From Asparagopsis taxiformis (lineage: Eukaryota; Rhodophyta; Florideophyceae; Bonnemaisoniales; Bonnemaisoniaceae): a stretch of DNA of 64,000 nucleotides. Under the pieces are notes generated by a model. That model saw nothing but the letters and a program-made list of their open reading frames with translations, ran no database searches and had not been told where the DNA came from. The stretch lies in contig JALQPE010001880.1 of NCBI GenBank assembly GCA_030407315.1, positions 1-64,000 of the forward strand. Direction: 5' to 3'. Within the stretch, counting starts at the first letter, position 1, and every line of letters starts with the position of its first letter. This document shows positions 43,110 to 53,523 of the stretch, one piece after another. The translations under genes and the position numbers were made by a program.

Positions 43110-43155
43110 CAAATAATTCTCATATTCTCTACGCACCGTATCTACTGCTACCACC

Positions 43156-43276
43156 TGACAAATAATTCTCTAATACTTTAATTAATTTAATTACATTCAC
43201 AGTAGACTCAAGCGTGAACATATACATGGCTGACGACGCGCCATCAAGTAAACGTCCGATAAGACGAATCTCTTTC
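43156..43276 (+). repeat. Copia-3 3' LTR, first 121 bp
   Basis: Matches the 5' LTR with a few changes; the last six bases lie at 43540-43545 beyond the miniature element. Confidence 0.9.
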
Positions 43277-43534
43277 TGTTGGATAAATACCTTTATCCTC
43301 GTATAACCACTAAGTCACACCGGACATGTGGTTCATTGGTTTTACAGGTTATGGGCCCAGGCACTCCACTGGCACACTTCACACCATCCCGGGTTCAACT
43401 CCCGACGACTACACACAACTTCCCTCCTGTCCGGGCCAAAATAGGCAGGTCTAAATACCGTGAGTGTTGGATAAATACCTTTATCCTCGTATAACCACTA
43501 AGTCACACCGGACATGTGGTTCATTGGTTTTACA
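43277..43534 (+). mobile_element. 258-bp miniature LTR retrotransposon (TRIM/SMART type)
   Basis: Two identical 70-bp LTRs (43277-43346, 43465-43534), TGTTGGATAA ... TTTTACA, around 118 bp. The target duplication CTTTC is at 43272-43276 and 43535-43539. Directly after the 5' LTR, GGTTATGGGCCCAG is a perfect initiator tRNA-Met anticodon-arm complement. The interior contains GGGTTCAACTCCCG, which looks like a tRNA T-arm (B box). There is no coding capacity, so it depends on enzymes of another element, plausibly one of the Copia families here that use the same primer. Confidence 0.92.
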
Positions 43535-43550
43535 CTTTCTCAACAATATG

Positions 43551-43944
43551 AATATCATATTTCGTGTCTGTGATTGGCGCAATATACTGTCTGCAAATTT
43601 CCCTTATTTGATCTTTGATCTCTCCCCTCCCTGTGATTACAGAGAACCATTGCTTCCAAGGTACGGGTACATAGCTATCCATCCCTTGACCGAAGATCTT
43701 TTGAATTGCTGATACAGAACTGTTATACTGCTGACCAGGTGTTGAAATTGTCCGCTCTCTCCAATGCATTGACAACAGGATATCAAAACACTATTTAGAA
43801 CAATGATGCTATGCTAGCAATTAAACTGATCATCGGACCAGCTCCCGATCAACCTCTTTCTGAAACCAGTCATCAACATACTGCTCCTTGCCGCTGCTGC
43901 AGAGAACTAACACGTCGATCCAAGATAAGTTACCTTCTTTCATA
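43551..43944 (+). repeat. Copia-2 3' LTR, remaining 394 bp
   Basis: Same sequence as 3523-3916; followed by ACAGC (43945-43949), the target duplication. Confidence 0.93.
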
Positions 43945-43949
43945 ACAGC

Positions 43950-44358
43950 TCTCTCCTCTGTGTTTGCATCTCCTGTTGCGGAAGAGAACGCAGCCAAATT
44001 TCTCTCCTCCCAAGATATCAGTTTCCAAACTGAGCGCTAAGGAAACTGTCCGTTCTGTCCCAGCTCGAAGGGCAGTTTTCGAGAAGCGACTGCTTTTTTC
44101 ATTACCTTATGCGCTCAAAGACGTAATTGTGTGGTCGTGAACGAGGGCGGTCCCGACGACAGAGATTGTTTTCGTTGTATACTACCATCACCGTCACCCT
44201 CTGTGACACCCTCACCATCTGTTGGGTCTTCTACGGTACCACTCATAATTCCACCGTCAATCGCCAGCGTACCGTCTACTATTGGCCCAGTTATATCGAT
44301 GGCGCCAGCTCCGGTGGAAATAGTGTTTGCGACAGTGCTCCCTGCACCGAGGCCGTGA
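43950..44358 (+). pseudogene. Secreted Cys-rich protein, remainder after the Copia-2 insertion
   Basis: Continues codon 9 from 3518: LSSVFA completes the signal peptide, SPVAEENAAKF is the mature start. A TAA follows the TER residues (at about 44038-44040), then in the same frame GNCPFCPSSKGSFREATAFF, LCAQRRNCVVV and DRDCFRC, a Cys module like those of 46027 and 52486, then the Pro/Ser linker LPSPSPSVTPSPSVG. The stop may be a C-to-T change in a Gln codon. The frame ends at 44358 without the C-terminal Cys domain of its relatives. So the gene is broken twice: by the TAA and by the 40-kb insertion. Confidence 0.8.
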
Positions 44359-45923
44359 AGGAGCTAGGATATAGCTGAGTAAGGTTTGTGATAGTCATCA
44401 GCATTTCTAGTCGGTGATGTCGCGCCAGTTGTAGAAGGGCGCAGCCAATGATAAAGTATGTTGTGAAAAAGTGAATTCTGAAAATGATTTCTCGGCAATC
44501 GCTGCCTTCTACGGCGGTGCTCGTGAGAAAAACCTAAGACTTGCAGTGTCTCTGAGGGACGATGGCTGGATGACGCCGACGAAATACATGGCAACCTTTT
44601 TCGACCTCTGCAACATCTATCGCTGCAAATGGACCACATTACATTCGTTGAAAATAGGCATCACATTTGACATCGTTACCGTGGACTACTATCTTGTCTG
44701 GGCGGAATTTGTCGTTGCTGAACGCTGATCGGCAAAAGTTGCGTCGCAGTGAAGAATATACAGTACTATGTTACGGTTTGCATCTAGTAAGACGCTCACC
44801 GAGATCGGCCCATACCCTATTCGACTCAACCCGATTACAGTTCTGCACAGCATACTGCAACGAGAAGCCTTCTATCCGTGCGACAAGTGTTCACACACTA
44901 TTAGTGCACCTTTCAAATGTCCACCTACTCCCAACGGTGCGTTTTCGACAGCTGTCCGCCGAGAGTCAAACATTCATCATATATCATCCCGAAAACAACA
45001 CCCAAACCGCTCCAAATCACGCGAAAACGGCAAGTACAGTACAATACGATTTCCCATCACCCAACCACCGCGCATCGAAAACAACACGACCCAGACGCGA
45101 AATGCGACCGCAATCAGAACCGCAAATGTGCAAAGCAACCAATCAGCACCACCTCGGTCCTGTCGACGAAGCATTACGTCACACCGACACCACCGCAACG
45201 CCCATCTCAACACGGCACGTGCCGTACCAAGCTACATCATCTCCAAGTTTCCAATCCGCAATCCAACCGTCACAATTACAGCCGGTCCACCGCGCGTCCA
45301 ATGGCCACGCGGCGCGCAATGCCGCCCGAGCTTCCACGTCGCGGGAGGTGTGGAAGACGTGAATACCGTCCTTGACACATGACAGGACATGGCGGTGATG
45401 TATAACCGACGAGATGTCCGTGACTGAATTTGAGTAGGCCGATAATTCACGATGGGATCTGTCTTCGCTGATTGTCATACATGGCATGGTCGCGATTTGA
45501 TGACATGTTTTGCAACGTGTCTGCGTGAAATTCGACTGCGATATACGTCACATACGATACGCGGCTTGTTGGGTGGTTTTGCTACGTGTTTACACAAACT
45601 TGCGTACCGCTGTCTCGGTTCGCTCGGTGCTTGACACCCAATCGTGACAGTGGACATGTGTCATCCGATTCGATTCGCCGCTTTTCGCACACCTGTCCGT
45701 CGCCCTTTTCAAGTCACCCATGTCCTGTAAACATCCGACCGATGCACGTCTCGTACCCAAATTCCACATCTCGATGACAACCATATCCCGGAGGGCACGG
45801 GCCATTCCCCGCCTCATTCCCGGATCATCTGTCAATCACCCGATCCACCAGACACCACTTCCACGTTCAACAAACCCATCACACCCACATCCCATCCCAA
45901 CCCAACCAACCTCCCACAAACAC
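44359..45923. other. Upstream region of the 46027 gene, no supported gene
   Basis: An 85-codon plus-strand frame at 44471-44728 (MNSENDFSAIAAFYGGARE) reads coding-like but matches nothing I know. Frames at 44667-45382 overlap one another and look spurious. The last 100 bp become CA-rich, as in the leader of the next gene. Confidence 0.4.
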
Positions 45924-45930
45924 TATATAA
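45924..45930 (+). promoter_or_regulatory. Putative TATA box of the 46027 gene
   Basis: TATATAA 97 bp before the ATG, followed by a C/A-rich leader. Confidence 0.55.
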
Positions 45931-46026
45931 ACCCACGCCAACCCGCATCAACCCCAACCACAACCACAATCGCACCCACAGCAACAACTAGCAACCAGGA
46001 CCCAGCATCATCCCATCACCGCCACA

Positions 46027-46968
46027 ATGAATACATTCCAAACCCTGCTATCCGCGCTGCTCTTCATCGCGCTCCTCGCGCCAGCCATGGCCGAGACGCA
46101 CGACTTTGACACAATGCCCACGATCCTACGCCAGCGCGGACGCGGCAACGGCCGCGGCCGTCGCTGCTCCGCGTGTCCAAGCGCATGTCTCCCCGTGCGT
46201 CGCGAAGCGCGCGATCTGTGTCGCACAGCCTGCGCGAGGCGTCGCAACTGCCGCGTACGCGGCTGCCGTATCCGCGACGGAAACCAAGTACGTCGTGGAT
46301 TTCAATGCACAAATCGTCCGCGTCGCACCCCGCGACCGACCGTTCCGCGTCCCGTCGTCCCCGCCCCGGCCCCAATCCCGGCACCCGCCCCCGTCCCTGC
46401 TCCCGCGCCGATCCTTGGTGGATTCTGCCCGAATGTCTGCAGGTTTAATAGTGATGTCGTCGGCGCTGAGTGCAACCAGCCCCTGTTCAGGGCGCGCGGA
46501 TGCGTCGTGAGGACGTGTTTTGTCGGTAGTGCTCGAGGCCTCATCTGCCTGCAGGGTGTGCTTCCGACTGCTACGGCAACTGCTACGGCAACTGCGACCG
46601 CGACGGCTACGGCGTCGATGAGTCCTGGCGCTTCGCCGACGCCTACCGCGACGCCGTCGATTACGCCGACGCCGTCTCTGACGCCTTCGCCGTCGCCTTC
46701 GTGTGAGTTTACGGTGCAGGGAGCGCTGGGTGCGACGCCGATTGATGGGGTTTGTCGATGTGGTAATGTGGCGAGATTTGTTACTGTGCTGAGTCCGATC
46801 GGTACTATTCCGGCGTGTTACAACTTGTGTCTGTCTCCGTTGTTGAATAGTAGATGTACGCCGGATAGCTTTGACCAGTTCTCTTCGGATGGAAGCACTG
46901 TGATTACTACGTGTTGTACGGTCTGCCAGGGTACTGTTTCGCTGGTGACGAATCAGTGCATCTTCTAG
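46027..46968 (+). CDS. Secreted Cys-rich protein with Thr/Ala and Pro/Ser linkers
   Basis: 313 residues, single exon. Signal peptide MNTFQTLLSALLFIALLAPA, cleavage near AMA. Two six-Cys modules follow: residues about 43-94 (CPSAC, CRTACARRRNC, CRVRGC, GFQC) and about 136-180 (CPNVC, CNQPLFRARGC, CVVRTC, LIC). A Pro/Ala spacer lies between them. A Thr-Ala repeat (about 181-195) leads to a TPSLTPSPSPS linker, and the C-terminal 85 residues form a second Cys-rich domain starting CEFTVQG, with CRCGN, CYNLC and TTCCTVC. The layout suggests an extracellular, probably O-glycosylated wall or surface protein. Paralogue at 52486; broken relative at 3493/43950. Function unknown. Confidence 0.9.
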   Translation: MNTFQTLLSALLFIALLAPAMAETHDFDTMPTILRQRGRGNGRGRRCSACPSACLPVRREARDLCRTACARRRNCRVRGCRIRDGNQVRRGFQCTNRPRRTPRPTVPRPVVPAPAPIPAPAPVPAPAPILGGFCPNVCRFNSDVVGAECNQPLFRARGCVVRTCFVGSARGLICLQGVLPTATATATATATATATASMSPGASPTPTATPSITPTPSLTPSPSPSCEFTVQGALGATPIDGVCRCGNVARFVTVLSPIGTIPACYNLCLSPLLNSRCTPDSFDQFSSDGSTVITTCCTVCQGTVSLVTNQCIF

Positions 46969-48147
46969 GAGGAATGTTTATGAATATGTGCGCGGTAGTG
47001 GAGAGTATAGAGGTAGGACTAGATGTTTTTGCGAGTACTCTTCAATTATAAATGTGTGATCGTTGATGTTTGAGATGGGATGTAGACGCAAGTGAAGGAT
47101 AAACGACGCGTATGTACGTTCAACGGGGGTGTGGTGGCGTTCGGAGCACGGTATGGATGGTTGTGATGAGACATCGCGTTGCTGGCTTGCGAACAATGAG
47201 AGTATTGAGCGAGCTTGGTGGCAGGGAGGTTGGGGTTATTCGTTTGTAGACGTCTCGACGAGCGACACATTGTTCATCTCAGGATGCGGTCAAACAGCGT
47301 CAGCGACTTACAGACGGTATTCTCCATGCGCCGTTGCAGATCGCAAGACTGCAAAAAATTCGGGTACATACAGGGGTAAGCTTGTAAGATACCGGGACAT
47401 GACATCAGTGTACACTAATCCCGCGAGTGTCAAGAACAACCCTATAAACGTGAACTGCACAACAAACAAGAGTACAGTAAAAGACAGGCTGTCCTATGGA
47501 CTGCACTGTCCAACAAGAGTGGAACGAGGCTCTACTAACGGTGTCCAACGATCACGTGAACGAAGATTACAGTGCCGAGGCCATCTCGATCGCATCGCAC
47601 GCCTACTATCGGCATACCGTCTGTTTGCGATATGGATAGGTATCTAGTTGTGAAGAAAAACAAACATCCCTAGCGCGTTTATTCCCGGTTCCCCAGTGCT
47701 CTTCGATGAGCAGTTTGGTCGATAGACTGCTTCCAAACGCAAATTCTGGCACCAGTTTGGTCGCCGTTTCCGCGTGCGGTGGTGTGTGTTGAATTAAGAA
47801 TTGATGCTCTAGACGAGCCCTACCGCAATGGAGCGTGTATCGTGCAATGTGCGCTCGGGTTCCCGCTCGCATTTCTCGACTACAATGGGCTACTGTTCAT
47901 AGAATAGTATCAGTGCTTTACATTCATTCACTCTGCCTGCATTCGACAGTGAGAAGCTATTCGCGTCCTTTGCTGATCCATGTCACAAAACCCGGAATTG
48001 CACGCGCTTATCACCGCGGAAACTGATCGCACGTCTTCATCAAAACGTTCATCGCAACCCTGTGAGACGCATATAACGCATCCCTCCATCCATCCGCTCC
48101 AAAGTCTGCCGCAGGCTTGGTGGCAGTAGATCCGCAGTCACAATTAC
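46969..48147. other. No supported gene
   Basis: A 172-codon plus-strand frame (47129-47647) has no recognisable domain and a composition unlike the real genes nearby. Nothing else stands out. Confidence 0.4.
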
Positions 48148-49067
48148 TTAAACAAGCTGTACACCGTATTTATCACCCTTGGTCGCAATAGCATCGATCC
48201 TCGCAAACGTATATTCCTAGAAACAAACACAAAACAATCATCACAAAACGCTCAGTCAGCCACCTGATTCACATCGCCAAACGCGCTTCAAAACGCGCCA
48301 CCTACCAAAGTAGTTCTATGCACGAGCAAAAAGCCCAATTGCTCCATCTGCCGCACGCTCTGTCGAACCCTTTCCTTGCCATCACTAAAATACCTCGCAT
48401 GAAACTCGACAAGCACCTGATCCGCATTCAACGCCTCTCTCTTCGTCCACCAATCAGCAATGACATCAAACTCGGCGCCCTCGATGTCCATCTTCAAAAT
48501 CGCAAGCCGCGTATGTCCCTCCGCGCGCATCATACTCCGCAGCGTCTGCACGTTGTACAGCCCCACGGTACCGTTCTGCGCGACGCCGTTCTGCTCCATG
48601 ACTGTATAGCTATCGATGTTTCCCTCGGGAAGCTTGAGACGTATGACGCCGTTATGGGCGGCGAGTCCGACGGGGTGGAAGATATATCCGGGGGGGATTT
48701 CACGCTTGGAGAATAGCTTTCGCGCGGATGGGGTCGGATCCCAACCGTGATGTTCGGTGCCGAATTCACGGATCATCGCCTCGTCCCAGCCGATGTTCTG
48801 TCCGACGCCCACGGAGTACACCAGCGCGCCGCTGAGATGCGGCGACGCGCAGATCGTCCAGCCGCCGTACGAGTCGCCGCGCGACACGAGTTTGCGACAG
48901 TCCAGGAAGCGCGACGGGGCGGGCGCAGGCGGCGTCACGGCGGGACATGGCAGACTGCGCAGCAGCGTGGTGGTGTGGAGAGACCAGAGAGAGAGGGCGA
49001 AGATTATCGCGCAGCTGAGAGGGATGATTGCGTTGGATAGACAGGCGCGCGTTTTCAGTCGATTCAT
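48148..49067 (-). CDS. FkbM-type methyltransferase, membrane-anchored, two exons
   Basis: Exon 1 49067-48306, intron 48305-48217 (89 bp, GTAGGT...TTCTAG), exon 2 48216-48148; 276 residues. Without splicing, the frame would end in VGGAF; splicing replaces this with EYTFARIDAIA, the usual FkbM C-terminal strand. Residues about 14-35 form one transmembrane helix (type II, Golgi-like), then a Pro-rich stem. The methyltransferase domain has YSVGVGQNIGWDEAMIREFG as SAM motif I, VGLAAHNGVIRLKLPEG, and LAILKMDIEGAEFDVIADW, the family hallmark with the central DIEGAE. Likely O-methylates a polysaccharide or glycan in the secretory pathway, fitting sulfated methylated wall galactans of red algae (inference). 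Confidence 0.88.
48217..48305 (-). other. Intron of the methyltransferase gene (89 bp)
   Basis: Begins GTAGGT and ends TTTCTAG on the minus strand. It joins codon 254 to EYTFAR in phase 0. Confidence 0.8.
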
Positions 49068-52000
49068 GGTGTGGCGGGCGGGCGGCGGTGGGGGCGGTGG
49101 TGGAGTTGGTGCGCGGGGGGAGGAGTTGGGTTGAGGGGGCGGTTGGATTGGAGCGGTGCTGATTGGATGGGGAAGGAAACTGGGTGTGTGGTATGATTAT
49201 TTTATGGTTTTTGGGAAAGTTTCGGTTTATGCATCTGCAGACCGGCGAAACCTGGTCCCGCAGAATTGGCAAGTGGCATTGAATGATTGGGGTACGATGT
49301 TTTCAGTGTCGGATTATTGGTATATTGATCTGCAATTAATAACATTATTCAATGTCATTAATTAATTATAGAATAACGGCCTATTCAGTTGTGAGAAAGT
49401 CCATAGTGGAATGCCAGCTGAAGGGGTGGAACACTCTACGAGGGTAGTTGGCATCAAGTATTTGGCACGTAGCCTCTGCGGTCGCTTGTGTGCCTTTTTT
49501 GTAGCTAGCTGGTAAAACGCTTCCTATTTATACACCCGCGCTCCCTGTGAGCTGCCAGTAATGCCACTACGTTCCAGGTGAATTGTCAGTGTAGTTCCTG
49601 CGCTCCTGGTGAGCTATCAGGGGTGGTTTTACTACTGATATTAAATCTGCCTCCGTGCCCCTTTAGCTTTTGTAAGCTAAGCTGCTGATGAGCGCGGCGC
49701 GTCCTTGTTTGTGGGGCGGTGACGATCCTAAGCCATTCGATGTCGTGTCGGCTTTTAGGAATATAAGCACACTGACATGGCTTAGGCACGTCAGTCTGAT
49801 ATCACGATGTGTTGATTGACCGACGCAGCCTTGGCATGCATGTGTCGACGAGTGGACACGTATGACACAGCACACGTGTCGTCCTGGATCTCTTTCCATT
49901 ATTGATATTGGAACGTCAACTTGTTACAACAGTACAGTAGGATTTCAAGCAACGCAGAAGGTATTTCAAGTTGAAATTTTCAACTTGACAAGCGCTAATA
50001 GAAGCACAAACGCAATATTGACAGAGTTACAACGGTTGTCGTGCAGCCGGCCTGCGAGAGGCAAACATACTGCTTCGCTGCCAGAACGCAAGTTGTTGAC
50101 GGAGCGTCGCCCACAGGCACGTCAATTCTTCAGCCTAGGCGTCGCTTTCGTTCCCCTCCCACCACCCCACTCTATCGTTGATTCTCAGTAGCTTAGCATG
50201 GAGCGCTACTGGGGGGCCTACCGCTACACGCTCAGGCAGGCCTCTCGGTCTGAAGGACTACAGAACTCCTACCCCCCAGTAGCTGTCCGGAAAGTTCCGG
50301 TAAACCCTGCGGTTATACTGCGTTCTACTCATGATCTTATCGAGGTTCACATCGAGTTTTGGGCGTTGACCGGAAGCGAAATGACGTTGATTGAATATAC
50401 ACTGAAGTTCCGTACCATTCGGTATGCATCCATGTTTGAATGCTGTTATAGCAGCTGAAACAGTCCCGGAATCTGTACAGCACACCGCTTGTCATCACAA
50501 GCACCTCGCGGTAGTAATAGAAGATGTTCGGGGAATATATACACCAAGGTAGCGATGGAAGCAGGAGAATAGAAAGCTAAGCGGGCTCAGAGAGCCCTGA
50601 CAGACGGATGAAAGGAACACGGCAAAGGCTGTTCCAGCTAGACATCTTCGCACTGGCCCCTGCGCTGGAGTGGGGCTGGAGATGGCTGACTTGTCGTAGC
50701 GGGATTTGTCGTCGCTGGTGGGCGTTGTAGAATTAATTGTTGTGGGTGGTTGTGGGAATTGAACTCGGGAAGTTTGGCTGGTGAAAAAAGGCGGTATTCT
50801 GTGCGGTTGTGTAACTGGGAGAGCTGCGTGTCCAGGCTGCTCGGGATGACAATAATGGACTGCTGAAATCAAATAGCGGCGACGAATGGAGTCGAAACGG
50901 CGTCAACTCTAGACACTACGCGCCCAGACTGTGATCCGCTGCAGACGGCAAGCAGCGGACGCAGTGCCACGAGTCGGATACATACAGGCATACGAGTATC
51001 GACACGATGGAACGGCAGTCCATCTACAGACCCTCTATCACAATATACAACACAACTCTACCGATCTACCACACCATTGCGTGCCACAAATCGCCCAATT
51101 TTCCGGCATGATAATTGCACGCGTCTCATCTCCATCTCTCGCCACCGCAACGCACACCGCATCCACGCAGCTACAATACGCGCCATGCAGAACATCGATC
51201 AGCCATCGCCAATGCCTACATCAGAAGCGCACCACGAAATAACGGATCGTCACAGGAAATGCCGCGCAGCATATCACGCACAGCAGACAACTCACCATCG
51301 CAAGGACGTGCCCGCACGGTGCGAAAACGCCGCACACGATGCCATACACGGGTGCATCATGCACGGCATACACCAACCGGGCGCATACGGCATCGGATAT
51401 CCAGCGCAGGTCATGACAGCACGCGCGTCGAACAGTCGTGCAGACATGGCGGCGGGCGCGGGAGGGGCCCAACGGTACATATGATAGCATAGTGTAGCAC
51501 TGCAGGAACGGAAGCGACTCGGAGACGACATCGTGCGCATCTACACCGACGCACACGTGTCGTGCGACAACGGCCGCGCTTGAAGCGCGTGCGGTCGGAG
51601 GTGTGCGATGTGTACATGTGTAATACGTAGATGTGCTGCAGAGGCACTGACTGCTACTTGGGTGAGTTGGGGTGTTGCAGCAGCCTCGAGACCGAGTTGT
51701 TTGCTGCTGGGCGGATGGGTGGTAGGGTACTACTCGCGCTGACGGGGATGAAAATGATCATGACTGCGCATCGTGACAGCGATGCCACCTGGTGATGCGG
51801 CGTCGCGTCCGGTCGTGCAGAGAGTGGATGCGGTAAGCGGCTGTAACGCCGCGCGCGAGTGCAACTGACGTGCAGACGAGATGCGTTGGAGATAGACGGG
51901 CGTGCGGTTGTTGAGATGGCATGACGTGTGCGGTGCTGTTGACGAGCGCGACGTCACGTTGGCAGACAGCGAGTGCAATTTGGATGGGGATATACACTGA

Positions 52001-52485
52001 CACTGGGGTGGATGAATTTGGGGATTACAGTTATCGACATGCATGCATATGACGATTCGGAGGAAAATAAGGAAATGAGGCCCGTACATGTGGCCGATTT
52101 TGGCCTGGACAAAAGGAGGAGCGATCATACCACTCTCGAGACCGTTGCCTTCATTTCTCCGTCCAGCCCTGAGTCAGTTTCTAGATGATACGCATCATGT
52201 CCAACACGAGCGGAACGCCGCGCCACGCCACCAACACAGACAGCCTGTCAGGCCCGCACGACCATCGCAGCCTCTGACAACGCTTTCCAGGCATGTCACG
52301 CATCGGCCACCCAGCGCATGATCTGGCGGATCGTCGTCGCAAATCCAACACGTGTGTCAAACCGCCATCAAATCGCATCCACACGGCCAGACAAAACGCA
52401 CGCATTCAAATTGCACCACAGCCATGTAACCCAAACCCAACCCAACCACTCCCGTCCAACGCTCCCATCGCCTACACAACCCGCC
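49068..52485. other. Long region without supported genes
   Basis: Contains three degenerate 31-bp tandem repeats at 49540-49632. Frames at 50495-50872 and 51077-51556 show no domain and overlap on both strands. The last 150 bp before 52486 are CA-rich and probably carry the leader of the next gene. Confidence 0.4.
49540..49632 (+). repeat. Three 31-bp tandem repeats, diverged
   Basis: Units begin GCTCCCTGTG, GTTCCAGGTG and GCTCCTGGTG, exactly 31 bp apart. Confidence 0.6.
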
Positions 52486-53523
52486 ATGCAGCCCGCAAAC
52501 ATCCTGTCCCTCCTCGCCGTCCTGCTGCTACTCACGCTCGCGACGCAGACGCCGGCGCTGACGGCGGTCGCGCCGCCGCTGCGCCAGACGCGCGACGCAT
52601 GCACGTCGCGTTGTTTCCGCATGCGCGACAACGCGCAACGCGCATGCGCGCGTCGCCCGCCGCGCGTGGGATGTCGTGTACGCTCGTGCATGCGCGCCGA
52701 CGAACGTCGCGGCTTCCAATGCACCACGGGACGTCCCGTATGTCCCACACAGTGCTTTGTGCGACGCGTACGCGCGACGCGTAACTGCGCGCAGCCCGCC
52801 GCGCGCGCGCTGGGTTGCGTCGTGCGTCGTTGTCGCCGTGCGGATGCGCGTTTTGGATTTGCGTGTCGACGACCGTTCTTTCCGCCGATGGTGATGACGA
52901 TGCAGCCGACGCCGTCGCCGTCGCCCAGCGCGTCGATGGCCTGTCCGCAGATCTGCATCCCGGACCGCGCGACCGCAGAGGCGCTGTGCGGACAGCTGTT
53001 CGTCGTGGCGATGGGGTGTGTGCTTAGGGATTGTGGACTGCCGGATGGGTCTGTGGGTAGTATTTGTGTGCTGCCGGTGCAGGGTGTGGCGTTTATATCG
53101 GCTACGCCGTCGCCGAGTGTTACGCCGTCGCCGTCGAGTCTCGCGCCGGGTGCCAGTCCGTCGCCGAGTAGCTCGGTGTCGCCGTCGCCGAGTGTGAGCG
53201 CGTCGGTGACGCCGTCGGTGTCCGTGTCGCCGTCGCCGTCGATGATGTGTGAATTTTCGCTGCAGGGTGGCTTTGGGGAGGTGGCGTTGGATGGCGTGTG
53301 TCGATGTGGTGATTCCAGTCGTACGGTGCTTGTGTTGAGTAATGCGCTGGCCGGTCCGAATATGGTTTGTTATAATGAATGTTTACAAAGATCGTTGACG
53401 AATAGTTGCTCGCCTAATTTGTTCTCGATGTTCATCAGCGCGTCGTCGGCAGATGTGACGACTTGTTGCACCTCCTGTGGAGGGAATCCCATGCCCGCGA
53501 CGAATCGTTGCGTCGCCGCATGA
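52486..53523 (+). CDS. Secreted Cys-rich protein with three six-Cys modules
   Basis: 345 residues from ATG 52486, chosen because it opens a clean signal peptide (MQPANILSLLAVLLLLTLA); a frame extending upstream to 52318 is leader-like. Three tandem modules of form C-x3-C-x10-C-x8/9-C-x4-C-x10-C start at CTSRC, CPTQC and CPQIC, with internal CRVRSC, CVVRRC and CVLRDC. A long Pro/Ser linker (SPSPSSSVSPSPS) and a C-terminal Cys domain follow, starting CEFSLQGGFG, with CRCGD, CYNECL and TTCCTSC, parallel to the 46027 protein. Highly basic modules. Likely a secreted wall or defence-type protein; function unknown. Alternation of CG-rich 5' and more neutral 3' coding composition is notable. Confidence 0.9.
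   Translation: MQPANILSLLAVLLLLTLATQTPALTAVAPPLRQTRDACTSRCFRMRDNAQRACARRPPRVGCRVRSCMRADERRGFQCTTGRPVCPTQCFVRRVRATRNCAQPAARALGCVVRRCRRADARFGFACRRPFFPPMVMTMQPTPSPSPSASMACPQICIPDRATAEALCGQLFVVAMGCVLRDCGLPDGSVGSICVLPVQGVAFISATPSPSVTPSPSSLAPGASPSPSSSVSPSPSVSASVTPSVSVSPSPSMMCEFSLQGGFGEVALDGVCRCGDSSRTVLVLSNALAGPNMVCYNECLQRSLTNSCSPNLFSMFISASSADVTTCCTSCGGNPMPATNRCVAA

Larger units (their letters stand above)
38553..43545 (+). mobile_element. Copia-3 LTR retrotransposon, a different Copia family
   Basis: LTRs of 127 bp: 38553-38679, and 43156-43276 plus 43540-43545 once the miniature element is removed. They start TGACAAATAA and end CTCAACA. The target duplication ATATG is at 38548-38552 and 43546-43550. 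Without the miniature element it is about 4.7 kb. The two LTRs differ at a few positions, so it is older than its own insert. Its coding sequence is much richer in C than its neighbours. Confidence 0.93.
3519..43944 (+). mobile_element. Copia-2 LTR retrotransposon, expanded to 40.4 kb by nested insertions
   Basis: LTRs of 398 bp, which I read as identical, start TATG and end CATA. The 5' LTR is 3519-3916. The 3' LTR is 38549-38552 plus 43551-43944, interrupted by Copia-3. The target-site duplication ACAGC is at 3514-3518 and 43945-43949. Gag lies left (3920-4839) and pol right (34883-38521). Removing the CMC transposon and Copia-3 leaves about 5.4 kb, normal for Copia. A purine-rich tract precedes the 3' LTR at about 38528-38548. 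Identical LTRs imply recent arrival, so the inserts inside it are more recent still at this site. Confidence 0.93.

Noticed and set aside
3519..43944. The two Copia-2 LTRs as separate insertions joined by mis-assembly
   Set aside because: Same duplication ACAGC at both outer edges, complementary gag and pol halves, and a signal peptide that continues in frame across the gap all favour one insertion, though raw reads were not available.
44667..45382. Overlapping open frames of 150-230 codons upstream of the 46027 gene
   Set aside because: Three frames overlap each other with no domain; the region grades into a CA-rich promoter and leader.
47129..47647. 172-codon plus-strand open frame
   Set aside because: No domain or signal peptide, and composition unlike the genuine genes on either side.
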